Positions 19,741 through 30,631 are shown, counted from the stretch's first letter. The stretch: DNA of 34,683 nucleotides from Hepatocystis sp. ex Piliocolobus tephrosceles (GCA_902459845.2 CABPSV020000070.1:1-34683), one strand, 5' to 3'. Notes: generated by a model from the letters alone, not told the origin. Translations and numbers: made by a program.

Positions 19741-19996
19741 TTCTATATTTTATTTTTATAACATTACAATATCATTACTCAATAAAAAAATAAAGTAAAA
19801 ACAAACATTAAATTAACATTTTAAACATCGAAGTTATATATGTTCATTCCATATAAAAAGTTTAATAAACTCATAAATAAAATAATGAATAAAAAAAAAA
19901 TTCGGAAAAAAAAATTAAATATATGAAAATGGAAAAAAAAACAAAAATTGAATATATTTAAAAAAATACATAAACAAAAAAAAAAACGGAAAAACT

Positions 19997-20150
19997 AATC
20001 ATTCAAAATAAAAATAAAATTAAAAATAAAAATAAAATTAAAAATAAAATTTAAATTAAAAATAAAATTTAAATTAAAAATAAAATTTAAATTAAAAATA
20101 AAATTTAAATTAAAAATAAAATTATAATTAAAAATAAAAATTTAAAATTT
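19997..20150. repeat. AAATAAAATTTAAATTA array
   Basis: About eight imperfect units of 12-18 bp with core TTAAAAATAAAATT, essentially pure A/T. Confidence 0.85.
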
Positions 20151-20237
20151 AAAAATTAAAAGTTACAATTTGAAAAAAAAAAAAAAATACAACGAAAGTA
20201 AAAAAAAATATGCAAAAAAAAAAAAAAAAAAAAAAAA

Positions 20238-20333
20238 GGCCCCATTAAATACTTCGCTTATGCGCTAGCTACTTAATGTATCATTTTTTTGTTAATATTA
20301 ACAACCACTTAAATGGCTAATATATGGGGGGGG
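20238..20333. ncRNA. Foldable three-hairpin segment, possible structured RNA
   Basis: CCCCAT (20240-20245) is complementary to ATGGGG (20324-20329) and encloses three local hairpins: CATTAA/TTAATG (20243-20248 with 20273-20278) around CGC-TTAT-GCG (20255-20264), the palindrome TGTTAA/TTAACA (20290-20303), and CCA/TGG (20305-20316). The outer and first inner stems overlap by three bases, so only part can form at once. The segment is flanked by poly(A) runs; read on the minus strand it ends in GGCC plus a long T run. No known family is recognised. Confidence 0.35.
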
Positions 20334-20338
20334 AGTAT

Positions 20339-20378
<40 letters not shown>

Positions 20379-20963
20379 AAAACATGAAGAAGCATATGTA
20401 AGCATATATAAGTACGAAACAAAAAAAAAAAAAAAAATCGTTAATTATTATTTATAGTGACAGAGTCATCTTGTGAGTTTTATTAATTGGATTTAAACAG
20501 TAACATAAAATATGTCAATATGTTGTCATTGTTGTGATATGGTAATATACATACATATATATGAATTTATATTCAATAATATGGGTAAAAAGGCAATTTT
20601 TTTTTTTTTTTTTTTTTTTTTTAAATATTCCTTGTTTTGTTAGGATATATTATTATTGATTTGTATATTTTGCCCTCTTTCCTCTTTAAATATTACATCT
20701 AGCTTTTATGTTAGGGTACATTTTGTTATACATTGTGTATACCTGTTAACAACAATTGCAACTTTTTTTTTTCTTTTTTTTTTTTTGCGGTATATTTTGC
20801 TGAATATAACTATTTTATAAAATAATGTTTATATGAATGTATATAAACTTATACACTTATATGTATATTATATATCGTAATGATCTATGAAGCTACAAAA
20901 TTTGTTATAGCTAAATAATTAATACATAAAAATAAGAAACATAAAAAAAAAAAAAAATTAAGA

Positions 20964-21078
20964 TCATTCCTTTTTATAGAGATTAGCTTTATACTTGAAT
21001 ATGTAATCCATTTTTTAACAAATATTTGACAATATATAAAAGCATAATTTTTTTTTTGGATATATAAAAAAAAAAAAA
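20964..21078. repeat. Tandem duplication, copy C
   Basis: A segment of about 105 bp, from TCATTCCTTT to the GGATATATAAAA run, is repeated almost perfectly at 21106-21222 (period 142 bp). It ends in poly(A). Confidence 0.92.
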
Positions 21079-21105
21079 AAAAGCTATTTTCATTCCTTTT
21101 ATATT

Positions 21106-21222
21106 TCATTCCTTATATAGAGATTAGCTTTATACTTGAATATGTAATCCATTTTTTAACAAATATTTGACAATAAGTAAAAGCATAATTTTTTCTTTGG
21201 ATATATAAAAAAAAAAAAAAAA
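21106..21222. repeat. Tandem duplication, copy D
   Basis: Second copy of 20964-21078, differing by a few substitutions and a small deletion near its start. It ends 448 bp upstream of the SCCPDH-like start codon. Confidence 0.92.
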
Positions 21223-21669
21223 AAAATTGTTCCTCGGTACTGATAAAAGTTGTTTAGGAATTTGGCTCATTTATGTACATTTATACATATGTTTATATAT
21301 ATATATATACATCGATTTTATTTTATTTTTTTTTTTTTTATTTACTGGTATAAAAAAACAATATTGTGTTTTTACAATAAGGATGTATGACATTCTTTTA
21401 TCATCATATTTTAATTATCAAAAATATTACTTTTTTTTAGTGTGTTCAAATGTATGGCATTTATATATATAGACATATACATATATTGGAGAATTATTAA
21501 AAGCAACGTGTTATGAATAACAAATCGCATAAAAATATTTGTTTTGAATATTCATAATAAAATAAAATACATATGTACACATAAAAAAAAAAAAAAAAAA
21601 ATAATCACGTGTATATAATCGCACATACTATTTTCATTTCATAGACAAGTCAATTTTTTGGTTGTCGTA

Positions 21670-23043
21670 ATGGCTGGAAAAATGTATGACATACTATTAC
21701 TAGGGAGTACAGGGTTTACTGGACAAATGGTTTTAGAATATTTTTTAAAAAATTATGAAAAAGAAATAAAAAATGAGAAAATAAAAATTTTATGTGCTGT
21801 TAGAGATATAAATAAATTAAATAAGTATTTATCATATTTGAAAGAAGAAGAAAAAATAAGTAATATTGAAAAAATACATTTAAAAGATAATGTTAATGCA
21901 ACTTCATATGAGTCAGTATTAAGTTGTTGTAAACTATGTAAAGTTGTTATAAATACTGTAGGCCCTTTTACATTATATGGGTATAATATTGTAAAGGCTT
22001 GTATTGAAAGTAACTGTCATTATATAGATGTATCTGGTGAACATAATTTTATATTAAATATATATAAAGAATTTGATAAAACAGCAAAAGAAAAAAAATT
22101 AAAAATAATACATAGTGCTTCATTTATATCAGCTGTTAGTGATATAGGAAATTATATTATACAAAACGAGTTTATAAAAAAGTACAAGAAGCCATGTTCT
22201 TATGTACGTATACGTCTATCTAAAGAAGGACATGAACATAGAACAATCAGCTCTGGTACTTTAAGAAGTTTTTTATTAGCCAGAAAATATATACACAACC
22301 GATATAATAAATATTTCTTATGCAATAATAAATATGACGTTGGAGAATTAAAAGATAATAAATATAATTTTGTTTTAAATAAAATAAATGAAGAAAAAAA
22401 TAAATATTTTTTTTCAGATTATGAAAAAGAATTTGGTTATTGCTCTGATACTATATATTCACATATTGAAGAAGCATATATTTTATGGTCAAATTATTTA
22501 TTAAATTATAAATATGGTAAAAATTTAATTGTAAATTTTAAACAGTATGATACAAAATTATCAACAACTATGTATATAATTAAAAAAGTATTTAGTTTTT
22601 TATTTGCACCATTTAAGTATGTATTTTTTAATAGTTATATAATAAATAAATATATTGAATTGTTTCATATTCCTAAAACAGCAAAAGAATTGAAGAAAAG
22701 CCATTGGTCTGTTTCTGTTGTTGGTGAATTGTACGATTTGGAAAAAGAAGATGATAAAAGTAATAAACAGAAAAAAAGTGATACTAATAATAAAAACACA
22801 AAGCAAATAACAGACAACAAACAGGATAAAAATAGTGTAGAAAAAAAAATGGTTTTACATATGAAAGGACAAAATGAAGATGCTGGATATCTTTTATCAG
22901 CTAAAATTATAGCAGAAGGAGCATTGTCATTACTTCAATCAAAATTGCCTGATAAATTTGGTGTTATTTCTGTATCCGTAGGACTGGGTAATGCACTTGT
23001 TGAGCGATTAAAAAACGCTTTAATTAACATTTACTTTGAATAA
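21670..23043 (+). CDS. Saccharopine dehydrogenase-like oxidoreductase (SCCPDH family)
   Basis: Single exon, 457 aa from ATG 21670; the frame opens slightly earlier without a Met. The N terminus is a Rossmann fold: DILLLGSTGFTGQ with G12-x-x-G15-x-x-G18. It is followed by the family segments CAVRDINKL, INTVGPFTLYG and CHYIDVSGEHNFI. The size and motif order fit SCCPDH-type proteins (human 429 aa), which are membrane- or lipid-associated and whose substrate is uncertain; they are not the lysine-pathway saccharopine dehydrogenase. A hydrophobic stretch near residues 305-335 (KKVFSFLFAPFKYVFFNSYI) could be a membrane contact. A Lys/Asn insert lies at about 365-395 (KEDDKSNKQ...), a usual Plasmodium expansion. 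The C terminus (VSVGLGNALVERLKNA) is conserved-looking. Confidence 0.88.
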   Translation: MAGKMYDILLLGSTGFTGQMVLEYFLKNYEKEIKNEKIKILCAVRDINKLNKYLSYLKEEEKISNIEKIHLKDNVNATSYESVLSCCKLCKVVINTVGPFTLYGYNIVKACIESNCHYIDVSGEHNFILNIYKEFDKTAKEKKLKIIHSASFISAVSDIGNYIIQNEFIKKYKKPCSYVRIRLSKEGHEHRTISSGTLRSFLLARKYIHNRYNKYFLCNNKYDVGELKDNKYNFVLNKINEEKNKYFFSDYEKEFGYCSDTIYSHIEEAYILWSNYLLNYKYGKNLIVNFKQYDTKLSTTMYIIKKVFSFLFAPFKYVFFNSYIINKYIELFHIPKTAKELKKSHWSVSVVGELYDLEKEDDKSNKQKKSDTNNKNTKQITDNKQDKNSVEKKMVLHMKGQNEDAGYLLSAKIIAEGALSLLQSKLPDKFGVISVSVGLGNALVERLKNALINIYFE

Positions 23044-24780
23044 TAAATTTTATAAATAAAGATCGTATACTAAAATTATATTAATAAAAATACGTTTATG
23101 GTTAAATATGATTAATAAGTAATAATAAATGTTTTTTTAAAACAACATGGTACATATAATATGGTGCAAGAGTTATAGGTGAAAAGAAAATACTAATGTA
23201 GTATGTCTTGCTTGAGCAATGTTCTACGTTATCGTTATGCAAAGAAAAAAAAAAAAAAAAAAAAAAAAAAATTAAAAAATACAATACATAATATGTAACC
23301 CTCAAAAAATGTACATATAAACATAAATACAAGTGTATATATGTTTACTTACCTATCTATATTAATTAATTAACATTTTTAGAATTGGAATATTTTAATT
23401 TTTTTACCACTTTTTTTTGTTTTTTTTTTTTTTTTTGTTTTTTAGTTATATATAAATTCAAACTTTGTACAAACGTGAAAACATTTTCGGATATATTTAT
23501 TTTTTTTGTACACGCGTGAAAACATTTTCTGATGCATTCATTTTTTTTATTTTTTTTATTTCGTTGTATACATGTGTATATTAAAAAATTAAGCATATTT
23601 GGTTTGAAAAAAAAAAAAAAAGATTAAAACATATGGATTATCCAATTGTGAGAGCATCTACGTATATATATATATATATTATATGTGCCAACAAATATAT
23701 GTATATGTTAAACTTATCCTATTTTTTTTGTGCAGACATTATTCACTAACATTTTAACTCGTCATATCCAAAAAAAAATACCAAAAAAAAAAAAAAAAAA
23801 AAGATAAAAAAAGGATAAAACAAAAACTCTTTTTATATTTTTATATCTTCCATTTTCTAAATTCTGTATATTTTGCTTAAAATAATACAAACTGTTAAAA
23901 AAAATTAAAGAAAACGTACATAATATCATAAATTTGCCTACTATTTGCATATATTGATATATATATATATATGTTATATATATTATGTATATATAGCTCA
24001 CATTTTAAGTAATTTTTTGCTTTATTTTTTTAAAACGTATTTATGTAATTATCGTAAGGTTTAATAATTTAATATACTTTTCTTTTACTTAACTGTTTTT
24101 TTTTTTTTTTTTTTTTTTTTTTTCACATTCAGGAGTAAAATAACAGTAAGATTGTTATAATAAGCATTTTTTTTACATATGGTGTAATAAAAGGAAAAAA
24201 ATAAAAATATATACAATAAGTTATAAGCAAAATATTAATGTAAAATTAATATTTATATAAGGCACCTTATAAACATAACATCATTACTCAAACATAGTAC
24301 AATACAAATGCTAATAGGCCAGTCATATATATATATATATATATATATATTACGATAGTCGTATAAATTAAAAGCTTTATGTTGGTAAACATTTGAGCGT
24401 TAATAATGTGAAGGAAAAAAAAAAAAAGAAAAAAAAAAATATAAAAACATAACAGCAATTGTCAAATATTATATAGTACTACATTATTGAGCAGTTTAAA
24501 AAAAAAAAATAAAAAAAAAAAAAAATATCTTGTGTTTAACTTTTTTTTTTTTTTTATATATATATTTGTTTTAACATTTTAACATTACAAAAAATAATTA
24601 ATAATTCATTTTCTGTTTTATGTAAATTTTTTAAATTATCATCAATTTCCAAAAAAAACATTATATATTATTTCAAAACATTAATAATTTTTATACCAAT
24701 TACGTTTCAAAAATAGCAATACAAAACACAATAATTTTTTTAACAAATAACATAACGCGAATAAAAAACTTTAAGGAAAA
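23044..24780. other. Intergenic region SCCPDH-like / S30
   Basis: AT-rich spacer of 1.7 kb with homopolymers (23245-23270, 24099-24123), a TA run at 24327-24349 and the small imperfect duplication listed below. The open frame at 23366-23596 (-) is Lys-rich and repeat-derived; I do not call it. The last part should be the S30 promoter and 5' UTR. Confidence 0.65.
23467..23550. repeat. Imperfect 48-bp tandem duplication
   Basis: GTACAAACGTGAAAACATTT and GTACACGCGTGAAAACATTT head two adjacent units, each followed by a GAT and a poly(T)-rich half. Confidence 0.8.
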
Positions 24781-25437
24781 ATGGGTTAGTTTGAATAAAA
24801 AATTATTATACTTAACTTGTATAATTAAGATAATACAACGTGTTAATTAATACATAAAATTGAACATATACATACATATATACGTACATACGAACATATA
24901 AACATTTCTTTATGTTTATTTGTGTATACATATTACATATGTATCTATTTAAATATGACTACATATATGTTTAAATATGTTTGTATATATGCCATGAGTA
25001 TATCAATTGTTTATACGAAAACATTAATAACCTATATATATATATATATATATACATAAATTAATTACATGCTACGTTTATTACGATTATATTCATAGCA
25101 CGTGTTACATTTTTATTATAATATCATATATTGCTCTTACAACTTATGTTCATATATTCATACAATTATAATAGATTAACATATAGCTTATTGTTATATT
25201 TTTATACTTCTAATTTTACCTTTGTTGTTGTTTTAATGAAAAAATAAAATTAAAAAAAAAGTATGTCAATTTTGTTATATTTCAGTTTTATCTTTTAATT
25301 CATAAAACATTAATTTTTTTGTGAAAACTTAGTTTTCTATAAAAAGTACTAGCTTTTAATAAAAGCGTATGTTACTCAATTATATTTTTATTAGACCCAA
25401 TATGTTCATGAACACGTATATATACACATATACATAT

Positions 25438-25468
<31 letters not shown>

Positions 25469-25664
25469 TACATATTTATTTTGAATTATAGGAAAGGTAC
25501 ACGGATCATTAGCAAGAGCTGGAAAAGTTAAAAATCAAACCCCAAAGGCTGAAAAAAAGGTCAAAGAAAAAAAAGTACCCGTTGGAAGAGCAAAAAAAAG
25601 AATGCTTTATAAAAGAAGATTTTTACAAAGTTTTGGTAGAAGAAAAGGACCTAATGCTAAATAA
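24781..25664 (+). CDS. RPS30: 40S ribosomal protein S30 (eS30), two exons
   Basis: Exon 1 is only ATGG (24781-24784). The 707-bp intron begins gttagt and ends ttatag at 25491, and exon 2 is 25492-25664. Joining gives 58 aa beginning [20 protein letters not shown] and ending RKGPNAK. That matches eukaryotic S30 nearly throughout (human mature S30: [18 protein letters not shown] ... KKGPNA). No ubiquitin-like FUBI fusion is present, unlike the animal gene. The protein is a small basic component of the 40S shoulder region. The long intron holds TA microsatellites (25035-25055, 25431-25470) but no other gene that I see. Confidence 0.96.
24785..25491 (+). other. Large intron of S30
   Basis: This 707-bp intron is four times the coding length. 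It is mostly ATAC/TA repeats with no poly(T) longer than about 8. I see no snoRNA C/D box pair in it. Confidence 0.85.
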
Positions 25665-26186
25665 TTATTCAACATTATCGGTTTTGACTTAGTTCATAAG
25701 TATAGGTGTATATATGTACATGTTTAATATATAGTTTAAATTATTTAAAAAATAATATCATTAAGTTAAGCTAAAACTTTAAGTAGTTTAAATATTTTAT
25801 ATAAAATTATGAATGTATATATATATATATATTACATATACTATTCTAGATTTTTTTTTTTTCTTTTTTTTTTTTTTTCATAACTTATTTTTTTTTTAAT
25901 ATATAACATTTTTTAACAAAAGTGTATAAAAATTAAGAAAATAAGAAAATAATATATTCAAATTAAAAAATAAGAAATTCCTTTAAGGAATAAAACTGTT
26001 AAGATCTTTATAGATTAAAAATTTGTTATTAATTATATAATTAAAAACAAAAACATATGGTATAGTGCTCCATAATATATATAAACATATTTGCATTAAA
26101 AAATAAAATATAAAACAAGAGCAAAAAATAACTAAAAAAATAAACACAAATGTGAATAAATTACCCAATAGATAGACTTTTTAAAG

Positions 26187-26217
<31 letters not shown>

Positions 26218-26218
26218 T
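25665..26218. other. Convergent intergenic region S30 / small membrane protein
   Basis: AT-rich 3' flanks of two convergent genes with poly(T) at 26189-26210. A 61-codon hydrophobic frame at 25983-26168 (-) has the composition of chance A/T sequence and is not called. Confidence 0.65.
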
Positions 26219-26590
26219 TTATAAATTTTTTCTTTTTTCTTCTAATTCCATTAAATTTTTCATTTCTCGTGCTTTAGCTTCATCTACTTTATTAACTTTG
26301 GTACTTTCATTATAATTATTGTAAAAATGTAAAGCAAGCACAATAGCTAAAAATATATAAAAACTTACAGAAAAAAATGAAATATTTTTTTCAAATGCTA
26401 AAATACTCCAAGGATCTTCAGTTGCATTTGATTCCTTGTTTAGTTTTTCTTTTGATTCTTTTTTTTTGTTTATAGAATCATTAACGTTAGTTTTAGTGCT
26501 GATAAAATTTAGTGGTTGAGCATATTTTTTTTTTGAGAAACACGCAATGAGTGTGCTGTAGTTTTTTAACTTAAATACGTGTTTTATCAT
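26219..26590 (-). CDS. Small single-span membrane protein, probably mitochondrial
   Basis: Not recognised. It has 123 aa in a single exon with ATG at 26590. Residues 1-35 (MIKHVFKLKNYSTLIACFSK...) are basic, Ser-containing and lack acidic residues, as in mitochondrial presequences. A charged linker ends in DPWSILAFEKNI, and a single hydrophobic span follows at about 72-91 (FSVSFYIFLAIVLALHFYNN). The C terminus is a charged helix (VDEAKAREMKNLMELEEKRK). This presequence, one-span, helical-tail layout is common for accessory subunits of respiratory or ATP synthase complexes in apicomplexans, but that is only inference. Codon use and amino-acid mix are clearly coding, unlike neighbouring A/T frames. 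Confidence 0.75.
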   Translation of the reverse strand: MIKHVFKLKNYSTLIACFSKKKYAQPLNFISTKTNVNDSINKKKESKEKLNKESNATEDPWSILAFEKNISFFSVSFYIFLAIVLALHFYNNYNESTKVNKVDEAKAREMKNLMELEEKRKNL

Positions 26591-27384
26591 ATTTTTTTAC
26601 ATATACAAATTAGATATTATTAAATAATAACGAGTTATATTTAGATTTTGTTTATAAATATAGAAAAAAACTTGTTTATTCGTTTGGTCGTATGTTTGTT
26701 TGTTTGTTCGTTTATTCGTTATTTATCCACTTATTTATTTATCTACTTATTTATTTATCCACTTATTTATTTATCTACTTACTTGTTTATCTACTTACTT
26801 GTTTATTTACTTACTTGTTTATTTACTTACTTGTTTATCTACTTACTTATTTATCTACTTATTTATTTATCTATCTACTTATTTATCTATCTACTTATTT
26901 ATCTATCTACTTATTTATCTATCTACTTATTTATGTATTTATTTTATTTTTTGTTCTTTTGTTTTTGTTCTGTTTTGCGTTATTTTATTTTATTTTATTT
27001 TTTTTTATTTTTTTTTTTTTTTAATTTGGCCTAAGGCGAAATTATATAAATAGCTTTAATTAAAAATCTAAATATTATTTTTTTATGTTAACAAAATTTT
27101 TTTTTTTCATATAATGTAATATATATAATATATAATGTAACTTTGAGTAAAAAGTATGATCAGTTCTATTTTATGTAATTTTTTTTTTTTATATTTTTAA
27201 GAGTTAAAGAACATGGAAGTCAAATAAAGTTAAGATGTGCGTAAAAAAAAAAAAAAAACAAAAAACAAAAAATATATATGTATAAAAAATAGTCCATTTG
27301 AAATCGTATTTATATGTATATAAATATAATTTTTTGCAAAAATTATTCAGTTTTATAGTACGAAAGAAAAGTTTTCTTTTACAG

Positions 27385-27417
<33 letters not shown>

Positions 27418-27897
27418 CGATATATTTTATGGTAATTGTAATTAAAATAGTTTACTTTTATAAAAATATTGTATTAAAGTAATACTGAAATAAAAAAATA
27501 ACATTTTTATGTAAAAAAAAAATTCATAACATTTAATTTGAGCATTGTATTAGCATGTATATATATTTTTTATTGAGCGGTGCGCATTATTATGCTAAAA
27601 CTATGAAAAAAAATAAACAAAAATAAAAAAAAATTGATTACAATTATATAACATAAAAAAAAAAAAAAAATTAATATAAATACTAAAAAAAAAATTAACA
27701 TAAATAATAGTAAAAATAAAATAAAAAAAAGAAAATTAATATATCAATATTTTTACTTTCAAGATTTTCATAACTAAAAAATCATTAATCTAGTTAATAA
27801 AGTCTTAATAAAACCTAAAACCCTTGCAAATCATTTAAAATTAAAATACATAAAAATACATAAATAAAAAAACTATACATAAAAAAATTATAGCAAA
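26591..27897. other. Divergent intergenic region, small membrane protein / RAMP4
   Basis: About 1.3 kb of divergent promoter DNA. It contains the ATTTATCTACTT array (26717-26945), poly(A) at 27385-27417, and AT-rich filler. The three overlapping plus-strand frames through the array are repeat artefacts. Confidence 0.7.
26717..26945. repeat. ATTTATCTACTT / TTACTTGTTT tetranucleotide array
   Basis: Degenerate 4-bp-phase array mixing TTTA, TCTA, CTTA and CTTG units, higher-order period about 12 bp. It reads open in all three plus frames because the unit lacks stop codons. Confidence 0.9.
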
Positions 27898-28937
27898 ATG
27901 AAACAGGTGAGAAGAAAAATAAATAAAATTTAACTTATACATATAAATTCATAAATATATTAATTATAAAAAAAAAAAAATAAAAGTAAACTTTAATACA
28001 TTAACAAACTTGTATTAAATAGTATAAATTTACAGTATAGCGTCCTAATATGAAAGGCGACACTGTTAAATATATACATATTCATATATATGTTTATGAT
28101 ATAACTGTGTATGTAAATGTTATATTATTGTAATTTGCAAATGTGTTAAAATATATCAATAAAAAATGGGCAAAAAAATAACATATTTATTACAACATGC
28201 CTAGTCTAAAATAAATAAATACACGTGACATTGCTGTATATTAAAATGTTATATATTTTTTTTAGTATAACAAAAAAAAAAAAAAGAACAAAGCAAATTT
28301 AAATTTAAATATGTATATATAAATATATGTACGGTTGCATATATATAAGTATAAAATTTATTTTTATTAGATATATTTTTTTCACATTTTATGATGGCGT
28401 CTTATGACTTTTTTTTGTTTTTGTTGGTTATGATGTATATATATATGAATATATATTTTTGCACGAAGCAAAAAAGTTCTAATGCATACCCAAATTAAGT
28501 TTATTTATTAAAGTTTTTTTGTTTATAAAATATTATTCATCTGTTTTTTTTTTTTTATTTTGCTTATTTTTATAGGTAACTAACAGAAAAATAAACCAAA
28601 AGGTTGAGGCTTTTGATAACAATATTAAAAATAGGGGTAACGTTCCACCATCATTAGTTAAAAAACCCAAAAAATATCCAGTAGGGCCTGTACTTCTTGT
28701 AATTTTTCTTTTTGTTGTTATAGGATCAGGTACGTACTTATAACCTTATTATAGTCTTATTATAACCTTATTATTTCTTAATTTTTACATTTTCAATTTT
28801 AAGTTTGTTTATTTTTTTTTATTTATTAAATATGTTAATTTGCTTTGTTATATGTTTATATTTAAAAAGAGGAAAGTTGGTAGTTTTTTTTTTTTATATG
28901 TTTTCTTTTATTATAAGTTTGTCTCATTTATGTGTTT

Positions 28938-29001
<64 letters not shown>

Positions 29002-29114
29002 AATATATACAGTTGTGCAAGGCATAAAAATATTTAATTTTTATTTTCTATTTTTTTTTTTTAGTCATAGTCCAAATTCTTAATGTTATACAGAAAAAAG
29101 GATACTTTGATTAA
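27898..29114 (+). CDS. SERP1: RAMP4/SERP stress-associated ER membrane protein (three exons)
   Basis: Exons 27898-27906 (MKQ), 28576-28729 and 29065-29114 join to 70 aa. Introns start gtgaga and gtacgt and end atag and ttag; phases fit (0 and 1). The product has a basic Asn/Lys cytosolic part with RGNVPPSL, then PVGPVLLVIFLFVVIGSVIVQ, a C-terminal membrane span (about 40-60) and a short tail. This aligns with human RAMP4 (RGNV..., [22 protein letters not shown]). RAMP4 is a tail-anchored protein at the Sec61 translocon that stabilises nascent membrane proteins under stress. That role is from the family. Introns hold a TA run (28942-28988) and no other gene. Confidence 0.93.
27907..28575 (+). 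other. Intron 1 of RAMP4
   Basis: Intron of 669 bp with canonical gtgaga start and tttatag end. AT-rich filler without recognised structure, though GGCGACAC at 28059-28066 interrupts the A/T background. Confidence 0.85.
28730..29064 (+). other. Intron 2 of RAMP4
   Basis: Intron of 335 bp, gtacgt to poly(T)-ttag, with a CTTATTAT triplication at its start and a 47-bp TA run. The open frames across it are artefacts. Confidence 0.88.
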
Positions 29115-29130
29115 GATGCTACCGTTATTT

Positions 29131-29161
<31 letters not shown>

Positions 29162-30099
29162 TTAATTGAGACGTTTTAAAAAAGATAAGCATAAAAAGAA
29201 TAGCGAGTTGCTGATTTCTAAAAGTGGTTTTATGACTTTGAAAACTGGTTAACAGTAAAATGTAAACTAACAGTAGAAGAAAATGAGTTAAGCCGTTTAT
29301 GTTTTAAAATTTTATTTTATTTTTATATTTTTATAATTTTTTTTTTTTTTTTTTTATATATATTTATTTTTTATTGCTCCATCGTGTTTTATAAAAATTG
29401 TATATGTGTATATTTAAATTGTGACGGTTGTAATGTTTTATATAATGAACATATATTTATAAAATATTGTTTATATTTTAGCTTCATAATTTTTTCTATT
29501 TTATTGTTTCAAGAAAAATATGTATTATATTTTATGTCATTCTATTTATTTATTTATTTATTTACTTATTTTTTTTTTTTTTGATGTGAGAGAGAGACAT
29601 AAATTAAGAACGCAGACATTATACAAATTTTTAAGTGTGTTTTATATTTTGTAAAATAATTAATAACACTAAAAAAAAAAAAAATAAAAAATAAAAAAGA
29701 CAAAATCGCAAGCTGTTTAAATAAACAAATGTAAAGCTATTTATACAGCTATGTATGCATATACATGTATATAAATTCAATTCACCTGTAAATAATTTAT
29801 TCATATATATATATATATGTAATTATTTTATACCATTGTTAATTTAATTAGTTTGAATTGTTTACGCAATAAAAGTTAAAACGCAAGAATTCGAAAAGAA
29901 ATTTACATCAACAAAAAAAAAAAAAAAAAAAAAAAAATAAATAACAAATAAGTGAAAAACTAAGTGTATATATACTTATTTAAACAAAAAAAAACTAAAA
30001 ATATAAAAGTAGAATATATACAAGTAGAATATATAAAAAAAAAATATAAGAAACAGAAAAAATCTTTTGTTCTTACAGTAAATTTATTATTTTCATTTT
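29115..30099. other. Convergent intergenic region RAMP4 / pseudouridine synthase
   Basis: About 1 kb of shared 3' flank. It contains an isolated C7-T27 block (29131-29163), poly(T) at 29338-29355 and poly(A) at 29914-29937. A 66-codon frame at 29384-29584 (+) is hydrophobic and Cys/Tyr-rich by composition and has no supporting features. Confidence 0.6.
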
Positions 30100-30600
30100 T
30101 TAAAAATTCCTAGTTTTTAAACTTCCGATTTCTTTTTGTGTTAATTCTCTATATTGTTTAGGAAAATGAATATTTTTTAAAGTGATATTTTCAAAAGCAG
30201 TTCTTTTAATTTTGATTACTGGTTGATTAATTTGTTCAAACATTTTTTTAATTTGTCTATTTCTTCCTTCCTTTATAGTAATATTTAAAATACTTATTGT
30301 TTTTGTTTGATCTTTTATTTTGACAGTTTCTTCTCTAATTATTTCAATAAGTGCCGGTTGTGTTTTTCGATTATTTTTTATAATGTTTTTTTTATCATTT
30401 TCGTTTTTTAAATATACACCATTAGCTATCTCTTTTAGAGCTTTCATTTGAACAGATCCTTCGATATGTATTCGATATGTTCTTATTCGTTGATATTTTG
30501 GATGTGTCAGTTTGTTAACCCAGCTGTATTCATCTGTTAATAGTAGCACACCTGATGTGTTTCTATCTAGTCTACCTGAATAATTAAAAAAGAAATAAAA

Positions 30601-30631
<31 letters not shown>

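Larger units (their letters stand above)
17835..21669. other. Gene-poor region, part 2 (upstream of SCCPDH-like gene)
   Basis: About 3.8 kb with no supportable protein gene. It contains a CA/TA microsatellite (18239-18268), a TAA run (18295-18330), many homopolymers, two pairs of duplicated 105-110-bp sequences, an AAATAAAATTT array and two GC-rich foldable segments, all listed separately. Confidence 0.6.

Noticed and set aside
20655..20735. Possible minus-strand mini-exon reading MYNKMYPNIKARCNI
   Set aside because: Too short and without convincing partner exons or splice sites.
15631..21669. Centromere in the gene-poor region
   Set aside because: Plasmodium centromeres are a compact 2-3 kb of extreme A/T with arrays. 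Here A/T-only sequence is broken by GC-rich elements and probable exons, so I do not call one.
23366..23596. Minus-strand 76-codon frame with two similar halves
   Set aside because: The similarity comes from a 48-bp noncoding duplication and the rest is poly(A) Lys; no conserved feature.
26648..27053. Three overlapping plus-strand frames of Leu/Tyr/Ile repeats
   Set aside because: All three frames of a stop-free tetranucleotide array are open; a repeat artefact.
28805..29083. Plus-strand frame inside RAMP4 intron 2
   Set aside because: Made of a TA run and poly(T); splicing of RAMP4 removes it.
29384..29584. Plus-strand 66-codon hydrophobic frame
   Set aside because: Composition expected from T-rich DNA; no motif or start context.
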